A stretch of 64,000 nt of DNA from NCBI GenBank assembly GCA_030538075.1, contig JAUNUQ010000010.1, forward strand, positions 1-64,000, given 5' to 3'. Source of the stretch: Tissierellia bacterium (GTDB lineage Bacteria > Bacillota > Clostridia > Tissierellales > Peptoniphilaceae). The translations under genes and the position numbers were made by a program. This document shows positions 17,321-25,536 of the stretch, one piece after another; position 1 is the first letter of the stretch; every line of letters starts with the position of its first letter. A model generated the notes under the pieces. The model worked only from the letters and a program-made list of their open reading frames with translations, made no database searches and was not told where the DNA came from.

Positions 17321-20300
17321 CTATCCCGGACTCGCCTCTGAAAACTCCGTCCAGTAGAGATATCTCTCCTTAACTGGAATCCCCGTAGCCAGTTCTAGGG
17401 CTCGCTGGTAGAAATCCAGTTGCATCCGGTATTTCTCCGGATCGATTCGGGCGTCCGTCTTAAAATCGAAGAGTACATAGCCACCTTCTTCAAGGAAATA
17501 GCAATCGATCTGCCCATCTACATAGATCTCCCTTCCATCGGCTGGATCGGTCACTCGCATGGTGAAGGAGGTCTCCCGGCGGATTTCGCTACTTCTCATC
17601 ATCCTCTCTCCCAGGTCACTGGAAAAGAAAGCTGCGATCCGCTCTGTCACGATGACGATGCGCTCCTCTGGAGTCAACAACTCCTGAAAGACCAGTCGGT
17701 CCAATTCAACATCTACGCTTTGGGGATCATGTCTGGCCAAGGAGATATTCTGTAGGACGAAGTGCGTGATCGAGCCGATCTCTGCCTTTGTAAAATCCCG
17801 GATGCCCTGGAGAAAGCGAGGGATCCGCTCACCAATCCCTCGGCTGCTGGCTTGACTCGAGAAATAGAAGGGAAAATCCGCTAGATCAAGGGACTTTGTC
17901 TGATTTCTCTGGGTCAGTTCCGAGACCGTCTTCTTGTAGGGGAGAATTGTGTCCTCCTGATGGGGGTATTGATAATGAAATCGACGATCGAAGTAGAGCT
18001 TCGCTTCGTCTTTCAATTCAGGTTCCATCTCGATTCCCAGGATCGGGGTCTCCCTTTGGGTCGATAGGGGCTCATATTCGCACAGAAGGACCGAATAAGG
18101 TGAAGTTCCTATGGACCCCTCCACTGGACATAGCTGTGGATCCTTCGCCGCAATGCTGCATACCCAGTCCAAGAAGTTCGAGGATTTCTCCAAACTCAGT
18201 CCCAGTGGTTCTGCAGCTTTCCCCTCCAGATAGTCCCCTAGACTCTTCACGCTTCCCACGAGGATCAGCTTCTCGATCGCCCGAGTCATGGCAACATAGA
18301 GGAGGCGCACCTCCTCGGATCGAATGCTTCGCCTCAATTGTCCTCTGATTCGCATTTTGCGCAAGCTGTCATATTTAATATCCAGCTTAGGGTCGACGAC
18401 ATTCATTCCGATCCCCAACTGGTTGTCCAAGATCAATGGGCCATTCAGATCCATCATATGAAAGCGGGACTGCATCTCAGACAAGAAGACCACTGGAAAT
18501 TCCAGCCCCTTGCTCTTATGGATGGACATGATTCTGACCACATCATCCTCGTCCCCCAATAGCTGAGAGGGCTCCAAGCTATCCCCCGGCATTTGGAGGA
18601 GCTTGTCCACGTATTTTAGCAGGCCCACTAGCCCCGTATGGGAGATCTGGTCGTATTCTTGTACCCTCTGTAAAAAGGCCTTCAGATTCTCCACTTTATT
18701 GAGCCCCTTCGGCTGAACCTCCAAAAAGGCCATATAGCCACTGTCTTCTGCATAATAGATGGCAAAATCTGCCAGGCTCATCTGGAGGAGATCCTCCCGG
18801 TATTTGGCGATCCGACTCTGAAATGACCGGAGATCATGTAGGATGGGATCCCCCTCCGCAGCGGTTTGAGAATAGGAGACGATGGCCTCATAGAATGTGC
18901 CCTCCCGATTCGCAGCGCGGATGGTTGCCAAGTCCTCTTCGGAACAGCGACCCATTGGAGAGAGTAGGACGGTGATCAGGGCTGGATCATTCTTTTCGTT
19001 GTTCAAGATGCGGAGCATATCGATATAGGTGGAGACTTCGATATCCGTCAAACGAACGGTACTGGTATCAGAAAAATAGGGAATGCCATATGCCCCAAAG
19101 GCCTCCTCGTAGCCGCTGATCTTGGAGCGGACCGAACGCATCAATAGTACAATATCTCGATACGCATAGCCCCCTTCCACTAATCGCTGGATTTCCTCTG
19201 CAATGGCGACGGCATTGGGGCTGAGTTGATCCCCAGGATGACTGCCGATCCCTTCCGTTAAGAGCAGCTTAACCCCATTTCCCTCTCCATCCTCTGCCTT
19301 TCCTGGTATTAGGGCTTGGCCTGGCTGTCTGTAGTCGATTTCTCCCAAATCCTCACTCATCAATTCTGAGAAAATCCGATTACAATACTCCAGAATGGAC
19401 GGGGCGCTTCGAAAATTGTGGGAGAGGTCAACGGCTGTTCCCCTGTTTCCATCTCGCTGATAATCGCCATATCGAGCGGTGAATAGCCTTGGATCCGATA
19501 GGCGAAAACTGTAGATGGACTGTTTGATGTCGCCGACGAAAAACAAATTCTCTTCTCCTTGGATCTGTTCGATGATATGTTCCTGTAGGGGATTGATGTC
19601 CTGGTATTCGTCAAAGAAGATATAGGAAATCCCGGATCGGATCTGCTCACGGATATTCTCCTCCTCTAAGAGGCGCACCATCAGATGCTCCACATCGGAG
19701 AAATTCAGACTTCGCTGCTCTCTTCTCTTCCCTTCGAAGAGCTGATCAAAATGACATAGTATCCGATAAATGGTCTTTAGATAGCCGTGGCTGAGGACGA
19801 ACTCCCTCAGGATGCGCTCAGGGCTCTTTTCGCCCAGATCCTGCAGCAAGGCCTTCAAATCCTTCTTGACGGCATCTCTCAAGTCCTTCGCAGCGTTTTT
19901 CTTGTCCTCATCGGCCTCTTTTGCAGGCTTTAATCTGGCAAATTCGATCTGCTGGATTCTCTCGAGGGCAGTCTGGGGTGATAGGCTCAGCAAGTCAGTC
20001 TCTAAAGCCCTCAACTGCTCAAGTTCCCGCGCTAGATTGTCTCCATAGGCAGATGGACCTCCCGGGGACTCTGCAATGGTCAGAGCCTCTTGAAGTCGAT
20101 CCCTTGCTCTTAGGAGCTGTGTTTGGATCTCTCCCATCAAATCCCCTCGTATCAGATCCGCTGTCTGATCCTCTGCCGCCTTTCGGTAGAGTTCGACCTG
20201 ATCCCTCAGCCAGCCCAAGGGGTCGATCTGAGCCTGTATCCGGTAGTATAGATCCTCCAGGAGTTGGGGGAGCTTTTCTCCCCTTCGGCCTCCATAACCC

Positions 20301-20779
20301 TTGAGTAGTGCTACGAAATCCTCTTTCCTCTCTTTGTATTCCCCTTCCAAAGCCTCATCCATGGCCTCCTGGCGCAGGACGGCTTCCTGAGCAGAGCGGG
20401 TGATGCGAAAATTCGGATCGATCTGTAAATACTGATAGTATTTGCGCAATTGATCCATACAATAGGAATGCATCGTCGAGATCTGCGCGCTATTGATCTC
20501 TCGAAGTTGACGGAGTAAAAAGGGGTCTGGCTCCTCTGCCCCTCGGATCTCCTCTTCGAGTTTTCCCCGAATCTTATCTTTCATCTGCGCAGCTGCTGCA
20601 TTGGTGAAGGTGACGATCAACATGGATTTCAGCTCCACTCGCTCCTGGATCATCAGGCTGAGGATTCGATCCACTAATACCATGGTCTTTCCAGATCCGG
20701 CGGCAGCCGACACCAACAGATTCGTCCCCCTTGTGTATACCGCCTGATATTGGGCGGGAGTATATTGAAAATCACTCAT
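17321..20779 (-). CDS. addA: ATP-dependent helicase/nuclease subunit A
   Basis: The 1152-residue protein is the UvrD-like helicase and nuclease of AddAB, which resects double-strand breaks for RecA. Motifs in order: Walker A AAAGSGKT (25-32), FIFFDEYQDINPLQ (about 385), VDLSHNFRSAP, IMSIHKSKGLEFP, LLYVAMTRA, and the C-terminal RecB-type nuclease with DGQIDCYF and LFDFKTD. ATG 20779 overlaps the end of addB by eight bases (ATGAGTGA), which fixes the start and means translational coupling. A frame upstream of this has no site. Confidence 0.95.
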   Translation of the reverse strand: MSDFQYTPAQYQAVYTRGTNLLVSAAAGSGKTMVLVDRILSLMIQERVELKSMLIVTFTNAAAAQMKDKIRGKLEEEIRGAEEPDPFLLRQLREINSAQISTMHSYCMDQLRKYYQYLQIDPNFRITRSAQEAVLRQEAMDEALEGEYKERKEDFVALLKGYGGRRGEKLPQLLEDLYYRIQAQIDPLGWLRDQVELYRKAAEDQTADLIRGDLMGEIQTQLLRARDRLQEALTIAESPGGPSAYGDNLARELEQLRALETDLLSLSPQTALERIQQIEFARLKPAKEADEDKKNAAKDLRDAVKKDLKALLQDLGEKSPERILREFVLSHGYLKTIYRILCHFDQLFEGKRREQRSLNFSDVEHLMVRLLEEENIREQIRSGISYIFFDEYQDINPLQEHIIEQIQGEENLFFVGDIKQSIYSFRLSDPRLFTARYGDYQRDGNRGTAVDLSHNFRSAPSILEYCNRIFSELMSEDLGEIDYRQPGQALIPGKAEDGEGNGVKLLLTEGIGSHPGDQLSPNAVAIAEEIQRLVEGGYAYRDIVLLMRSVRSKISGYEEAFGAYGIPYFSDTSTVRLTDIEVSTYIDMLRILNNEKNDPALITVLLSPMGRCSEEDLATIRAANREGTFYEAIVSYSQTAAEGDPILHDLRSFQSRIAKYREDLLQMSLADFAIYYAEDSGYMAFLEVQPKGLNKVENLKAFLQRVQEYDQISHTGLVGLLKYVDKLLQMPGDSLEPSQLLGDEDDVVRIMSIHKSKGLEFPVVFLSEMQSRFHMMDLNGPLILDNQLGIGMNVVDPKLDIKYDSLRKMRIRGQLRRSIRSEEVRLLYVAMTRAIEKLILVGSVKSLGDYLEGKAAEPLGLSLEKSSNFLDWVCSIAAKDPQLCPVEGSIGTSPYSVLLCEYEPLSTQRETPILGIEMEPELKDEAKLYFDRRFHYQYPHQEDTILPYKKTVSELTQRNQTKSLDLADFPFYFSSQASSRGIGERIPRFLQGIRDFTKAEIGSITHFVLQNISLARHDPQSVDVELDRLVFQELLTPEERIVIVTERIAAFFSSDLGERMMRSSEIRRETSFTMRVTDPADGREIYVDGQIDCYFLEEGGYVLFDFKTDARIDPEKYRMQLDFYQRALELATGIPVKERYLYWTEFSEASPG

Positions 20780-23700
20780 CTTCCGGATCCTCCTTTGGCT
20801 TTTGCGCCGCCTTCCCCACATAGCGATATCTACGATCCCCAGCCTCTTTAAAACGACACATCGAGGCGTAGGGACAGTGCACACAGGCAAAATCATTTGT
20901 GGTCATGGCATAGGGGTAGGCGGAGATTTCTCCATCTAATAGGGCTTGTATGCTGTCTTTTGCCCCGAGGTAGACCCCTTCTAAAAGCTGATCAAAATCC
21001 TCTGCATCCACTAGGTTTTCCTTTGACATCAGATCTCGGGCGCGCCCCGTCAATCGCAGCACGGAATTATTCGAAAAAATATCCCGATCATATGCCTCGA
21101 GTACCCGCTCTTCCCTTCGAACAATACCGCTGAGCAAATAGTTCTCCTCCGATTTTTTGGCGATGGCAGACCCATCTGCCGTATCCAAATTCAGGGGTTC
21201 GTCCCGCAGGGGTAAATAAAATACCCCGGCGGGCAGGGCGCCCTGCATTCCCTTCAGAACGGCGAGGAGATACAAGAGAAGCTGTAATTCCAGGCCTGCC
21301 TCTACCTTTTCTCTGTCAAAGAGCCTGCCCCCCGTCTTATAGTCTAGGACGCTGACATAGAACTGTCCATCGAGCCTGGCTCCATCCACCCGATCAATCA
21401 CTCCCTCGAGCAGAACCCTATGCCCCCCAATGTCGAAAGATACCGCAGGGATTCCCCTGTTGTTCCCGAAAGGCAGTTCTAGGGCAATGGGTCGAAACTC
21501 GCCGGCGGATAACTGACGGGTCACATGTCTGGCACCTTTTCCGATGAGTTTTTTGGCCAAATCTAAGATCAACAGATTTTTAGGACTATGGGCTCGCCTC
21601 TCATCTGTGATTCGTATACGTTCTTGCTCGAAAGACGCATCGATCAATCTTTCGAAGTCCATGTCGGAATATTCTGCAAAGGGATTGGGGTCTTGGGTAT
21701 AGAGCTCCAGAATCTGGGACAATACCCCATGAACCAATGTACCCAATTCCCTATACTCCAGATCAAATTCTTCCGGTTCGTGGGGATGCAGGCCATAGCG
21801 TATGAAATGTCGATATGGGCATGCATTGAAGTCCTCGATGCGAGAGGCGGAGGCGCTGGGCATACCCCCATAAAGGGCCCTTGCGAGCTGTGGATCCAGC
21901 TTCTTACGGGCTGTGGATCCGCTATTCCCTCGGTCGATGGCAGTTAAAAGATCCTCATAGGCTCCAGTCTGACTGAGATAGGCATAGAGCTGAGCGCTCA
22001 TCTGGGACAACTGACCCGTCCCATCCCTTAAGACGGTTCGCAAATCCGTCAGGAGTTGACGGATGGGATGCCCCAGAGACAATGCCCCTGCCTGAAACAT
22101 TTTGTCCTGGGTCTGCATCAGAGCACCTGGTAAAATCTCCTGGGCACTCGTAAAATATCTGGACGGGCGCTGGTTTTCCCCTGCTGTGGTCCGATTGGAG
22201 ACAGAGAGATAAAGCCGGTCCTCTGCTTTTTGTATGAGGGAATAAATCGCCATCATCTCCTCCTGCTCCATCCGCTGCTCCTCCTTCGGCAGATGCATTT
22301 CATGCTCTTCCAATAATCCCTTCTCTCCATCACTTAAAAGAGAAGTCATCTGGCGCTTTTTGGGCAAAAAGGAGTCACTCATTCCCGCTAGGAAGAGGGC
22401 TTTTGTCTGATTGGCTCTGGTTCGCATCACCGTTCCAATGACCACTTGGTCCTGGGATGGAGGAATGATCCCGATGGACATCTCCTGCATGCCATCCAAG
22501 AGGAGCTGGGCAAATTCCCTGCCATTCATCTGCTGGGGCACGAATTCCGTCAGCTCAGCCGCCTCCTCTAAAAGGGATATAAACATCTCCCAGACCTGTT
22601 CATTCTCCGTCCTGATGGCTTCTATATGAGACAGCTTCTCGATATGATTCCCCAAGGTCTCCAGGATTTTGGGTTTCATCAATAGGGCATAGAGCTCTCG
22701 TGCATGGTCAATAGCCCCTTTTTTAACATGGGATCCCAAAAAATAATCTCCGATCAGCTCCAGTAGCTGGCTGCGAATTCGGTTGACCATCTCCAATTCT
22801 GAGAGGAGCCGTTCCTGTGTAGATGGGCGCTGTAGTTCTAAAAAACCCGGCTCCATCTGGAAGACTTCATCTCTGAAATACATATTTCCATGGATGCGCC
22901 TTCTGAGGATATAATTTTCAAAGGTGAAGATCTCCTCAGAGGGGAGGTCCAAAAAACCGAATTTCACGAAGTAGAGCACATCCTCGTCCACGAGCTCTCT
23001 CGCTCGAAGGTTCAGGATGCAGATCAAAATCTTGGTCAATTTGTTTTCGAAATAGGGCTTTCTCTGATCTAAGAAATAGGGGATCCTCTCTCGCTGAAAT
23101 GCCCTCTCCAGATAAGGCCCATATTCCTCTTGACTGGTTGTGATCACGCTGATATCTCGGAATCGATATCCCCCATTTCGCACAAGTCGTAGGATGGTCT
23201 CTGCGATATAGTCCCCCTCTTCCTCCGTGCGATTTCCCTGAAAAAGTTGTACTTTTTGTGTAGCAATCTCTAAGGTCTCTGGGCGATAGGAAAAGAGATT
23301 GTCCGCTAGGTGGATAATTTCTCCGGATCTCTCTGGTGTGAGCCCTTGGATCTGTATATCCTGCGTGAGGCCCAATAGCTTTTGAAAGAAACCATAGGTG
23401 GTGGCAAATAGCTCACCGTCTCCCAACTGTTCCAGCCGAGGGGAATTTAATAGCTTTGGATCCAGGGTGAGTGCGACACTCAAATGACAACCCAAATCCA
23501 GCAGGCCTTGGAGCACCTGGATCTCTCTCTGGTTCATATCGTGAAAAGAGTTCAAATAAAAATGGATGTCCCTGAGATAGGACGCAGACTCCAACTTTTC
23601 TGCGAGTAGATGCAGACGATCCGCCCCGTCCAAATACTTCCCCTGGATCCTCTTCTCATAGTTTTGAAAAATGAGGGCGATCTCCAGGAGTTTTTCTCGA

Positions 23701-24146
23701 AGCGTACTTGGCAGGGACTCCTCTTCGGACAGTTCCACGATCCTCTCGGCGGATATTCCCTCATTCTTCAGTTCATCGATGCTCCGTAAGATCTCTTGGA
23801 CTCCTCCGGTGGTCATAGAATCAGAGGCATATAGGCTAAGCTGATCCCCCAGATCCTGCAGGATTCCACGGATTAGCATAGACCGGCCGGACTCCCCTAG
23901 GACGCGGCGCTTGATCCCCCCTACTTCGGATAGCACTTCCCTAGAAAAGCCGGAAAAACTCTTTACCTTGACGTCGAGAATTGCATCTAATCCAAGGGCA
24001 TTCATCAGATTGATATCGCTGAGCAGCGTATACTGCTCCGGCACAAAGAGATAAGCCTGCCTCTTTTTCTTAAGGTCTCTATGAATGGAGGCGTAAATCT
24101 CTTTTGTATTCATTTCATTATCCCGTGAGAGGATGATTCGTAGCAT
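20772..24146 (-). CDS. addB: ATP-dependent nuclease subunit B with iron-sulfur cluster
   Basis: The 1124-residue partner of AddA has an inactivated helicase core and a nuclease domain. The nuclease motif is VLDYKTGGRLF. The four cysteines expected for the 4Fe-4S cluster are present: one in FNACPYRHF before the nuclease, and Cys1088, Cys1091, Cys1097 in ACVHCPYASMCRF. Oddly, the N-terminal Walker A (GRxGSGKT in most AddB) is absent; the start reads LRIILSRDNEMNTKEI. GGAG at normal spacing favours ATG 24146 over a TTG five codons upstream. It follows a terminator at 24184-24226 and so should have its own weak promoter. Confidence 0.93.
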   Translation of the reverse strand: MLRIILSRDNEMNTKEIYASIHRDLKKKRQAYLFVPEQYTLLSDINLMNALGLDAILDVKVKSFSGFSREVLSEVGGIKRRVLGESGRSMLIRGILQDLGDQLSLYASDSMTTGGVQEILRSIDELKNEGISAERIVELSEEESLPSTLREKLLEIALIFQNYEKRIQGKYLDGADRLHLLAEKLESASYLRDIHFYLNSFHDMNQREIQVLQGLLDLGCHLSVALTLDPKLLNSPRLEQLGDGELFATTYGFFQKLLGLTQDIQIQGLTPERSGEIIHLADNLFSYRPETLEIATQKVQLFQGNRTEEEGDYIAETILRLVRNGGYRFRDISVITTSQEEYGPYLERAFQRERIPYFLDQRKPYFENKLTKILICILNLRARELVDEDVLYFVKFGFLDLPSEEIFTFENYILRRRIHGNMYFRDEVFQMEPGFLELQRPSTQERLLSELEMVNRIRSQLLELIGDYFLGSHVKKGAIDHARELYALLMKPKILETLGNHIEKLSHIEAIRTENEQVWEMFISLLEEAAELTEFVPQQMNGREFAQLLLDGMQEMSIGIIPPSQDQVVIGTVMRTRANQTKALFLAGMSDSFLPKKRQMTSLLSDGEKGLLEEHEMHLPKEEQRMEQEEMMAIYSLIQKAEDRLYLSVSNRTTAGENQRPSRYFTSAQEILPGALMQTQDKMFQAGALSLGHPIRQLLTDLRTVLRDGTGQLSQMSAQLYAYLSQTGAYEDLLTAIDRGNSGSTARKKLDPQLARALYGGMPSASASRIEDFNACPYRHFIRYGLHPHEPEEFDLEYRELGTLVHGVLSQILELYTQDPNPFAEYSDMDFERLIDASFEQERIRITDERRAHSPKNLLILDLAKKLIGKGARHVTRQLSAGEFRPIALELPFGNNRGIPAVSFDIGGHRVLLEGVIDRVDGARLDGQFYVSVLDYKTGGRLFDREKVEAGLELQLLLYLLAVLKGMQGALPAGVFYLPLRDEPLNLDTADGSAIAKKSEENYLLSGIVRREERVLEAYDRDIFSNNSVLRLTGRARDLMSKENLVDAEDFDQLLEGVYLGAKDSIQALLDGEISAYPYAMTTNDFACVHCPYASMCRFKEAGDRRYRYVGKAAQKPKEDPEDE

Positions 24147-24183
24147 ATTGATCTCCTTCAAGTCCTTTGTCCCATTTTATCAT

Positions 24184-24226
24184 AAGAAAAGGTCGACGGC
24201 GAACCCGGTGGGCTTTCAGTCGACCT
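24184..24226 (-). terminator. Terminator after the selenoprotein gene
   Basis: On the minus strand AGGTCGAC and GTCGACCT pair perfectly around a GC-rich inner stem and are followed by TTTTCTT. It sits five bases after the TAA of the upstream gene and separates the transporter/selenoprotein unit from addBA. Confidence 0.8.
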
Positions 24227-24230
24227 CTTA

Positions 24231-24536
24231 TTATTCTCCTTCTCGCTGAGATCGCATCTCTTGGTAAAAGGAGAGGACTTCTCCTAACCTCTCCAAGTCC
24301 ATTATCCTGCTCTCTCGATGAACTTCTCTGCCATCCATCTCCAAGATCAGAGTTGGAAAGGCAAATATGAGATTTTGTCCCGCTAACTCCTGATTTTCAG
24401 CCTCTTTTAGGACTACCAGTTCGATATCGGGAAATCTCCTCTGTACCCGCTCCGGGGCATCTCGACTGACTCAGCAGCCCTGTGTCGTAAAGAGCAGCAG
24501 CCGAATTCCGTTAGGGCTTTGTCCCTGTTTTTCCAT
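24231..24536 (-). CDS. Thioredoxin-like selenoprotein with Cys-Sec (in-frame UGA)
   Basis: The frame from ATG 24536 to TAA 24233-24231 is open for 101 residues apart from one UGA at codon 22 (24473-24471). The whole product reads as a small thioredoxin fold: strand LLLFTT, active site QGC-U-VSRD, helix, strand IELVVLKEA, helix with ELAGQ, cis-proline segment AFPTLILEMDG (Pro61) and a final helix. UGA follows Cys21, and the usual second cysteine of CxxC is Ser24, so redox chemistry would rest on Cys21-Sec22. AGGAG lies six bases before the ATG. A GC-rich hairpin follows the UGA. The gene begins nine bases after the GDT1 transporter stop. The alternative is a simple nonsense mutation of a Gly codon (GGA to TGA), but the flanking protein is intact on both sides. 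Confidence 0.75.
24444..24473 (-). promoter_or_regulatory. UGA codon with SECIS-like hairpin
   Basis: After the UGA (24473-24471) a short stem UG-CCC / GGG-UA with one bulged C closes a GGAGC loop starting 18 bases downstream. Bacterial SECIS elements lie within the coding region just after UGA and usually carry G in the first loop positions, so position and loop are compatible. The stem is short and the assignment is by eye. Confidence 0.45.
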
Positions 24537-24545
24537 ATGCATCTC

Positions 24546-25433
24546 CTAACAATTCCCTGGATCGAATTTCCCAGATATTTTTGCCGATTTGGTTGGGTCT
24601 ACGGCCTTCATGTCTTCAAAGAACCGGATAAGGTTTCCCAAATACCGAATATCTGCCCCCAGATAGTCCTTTGTCGCCGCTTCGATATCCATTCCAACCT
24701 GGCATTCGGAGGAATGGACGCGGCAATGGCGACATCTTGCCAGAGCTCTTTCGAGAATCGCGGCTCTTTGTATGCCTCGGTTGATCCCGTTTCGATAAAA
24801 TACGAAGACAACCGCGGTGGTAACTGCGATGAGAATCCCGATGAAGATCCTCATATCCAATAATCCCAAACGGACTGTGCCGAGCAGGGAAGTAAATCCG
24901 AAGAGGATGAACACCACTCCGGCGATGAGTTTCATGGTCACTTCGGGGATCTTTTTTCCCATGACGCGACCGACGACGATGCCCAAGCTACTGACGAGGA
25001 CCATTCCGAGGGTGGTGCCCGCCAGCACCATCCAGGGCAGCTGGGATTCCAATCCCAATGTCATCGCCGTCAACTGGGTCTTGTCTCCCAGCTCTCCGAC
25101 GAAAAAGGCCAGAGCGACTGTAGCCACCGGATCCAAACCCTTACCCTTTCCCTCTTCCTCCTCTTCATCGTCATAGTCGATCTTGAAAGAGAGGATCCCA
25201 AATATGAAAAACATCAATCCTGCGATGATTTTTAAATAGTCCATATTGGCAAAGCTGGAGATCAGCTGTGCAAAGGCCACGGCGATGCCGTGATTTAGAA
25301 AGGAGCCGAGCATCACACCGAGGAGCACCTGTTTCGTCTTGTATTGGGTCGCAAAGGCGAAGGCCAAAAGCTGCGTCTTGTCCCCCATCTCCGCTAAGAA
25401 GATCAATAAGAATGCCTTAATAAAGTCCGCCAT
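24546..25433 (-). CDS. GDT1/TMEM165-family cation transporter with cysteine-rich tail
   Basis: The 295-residue membrane protein contains the two family signatures AEMGDKTQ (14-21) and GELGDKTQ (113-120), each opening a three-helix repeat, with an acidic DDEEEEE loop between them. Bacterial relatives export Mn2+ (some work with Ca2+) against protons. After the sixth helix there is an unusual soluble tail of about 80 residues with Cys234, Cys237 (CRHC), Cys244 and a final Cys295, not part of the core family. ATG 25433 has GGAGGG upstream. No manganese riboswitch (yybP-ykoY) is visible. It is cotranscribed with the selenoprotein gene. Confidence 0.88.
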   Translation of the reverse strand: MADFIKAFLLIFLAEMGDKTQLLAFAFATQYKTKQVLLGVMLGSFLNHGIAVAFAQLISSFANMDYLKIIAGLMFFIFGILSFKIDYDDEEEEEGKGKGLDPVATVALAFFVGELGDKTQLTAMTLGLESQLPWMVLAGTTLGMVLVSSLGIVVGRVMGKKIPEVTMKLIAGVVFILFGFTSLLGTVRLGLLDMRIFIGILIAVTTAVVFVFYRNGINRGIQRAAILERALARCRHCRVHSSECQVGMDIEAATKDYLGADIRYLGNLIRFFEDMKAVDPTKSAKISGKFDPGNC

Positions 25434-25457
25434 ATTCCCTCCCTGTTTTATGCAATG

Positions 25458-25487
25458 ATTATATCACGACCACAATCGAGGGCTCAA
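25458..25487 (-). promoter_or_regulatory. Sigma-A promoter of the GDT1-selenoprotein unit
   Basis: On the minus strand TTGAGC, an 18-base spacer and TATAAT with an extended TGA before it lie 25 bases upstream of the start codon. Confidence 0.65.
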
Positions 25488-25503
25488 GAGGCTCTTACAA
25501 AAC

Positions 25504-25527
25504 AACACCCTGCCGAAGCAGGGTGTT
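25504..25527 (-). terminator. Terminator of the opp operon
   Basis: AACACCCTGC-CGAA-GCAGGGTGTT is a perfect ten-base stem with a tetraloop, directly after the last gene of the opp operon and followed on the minus strand by GTTTTG. Confidence 0.85.
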
Positions 25528-25536
25528 TGCACTCTA

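Noticed and set aside
17321-24146. Many 60-130-codon antisense frames over addA/addB
   Set aside because: They follow the codon rhythm of the large genes, lack ribosome sites and have biased composition.
24167-24370. 67-codon + strand frame opposite the selenoprotein
   Set aside because: Antisense to a better-supported gene with ribosome site, terminator and thioredoxin-like product; no ribosome site of its own.
24471-24473. UGA as a plain nonsense mutation
   Set aside because: Not excluded, but the flanking protein is intact for 79 codons beyond it, the partner Cys of CxxC is also changed, and there is no frameshift or other decay; selenocysteine fits better.
25434-25536. Manganese (yybP-ykoY) riboswitch before the GDT1 gene
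   Set aside because: Only about 25 bases lie between the promoter and the start codon, too few for the aptamer, and its conserved bases are absent.
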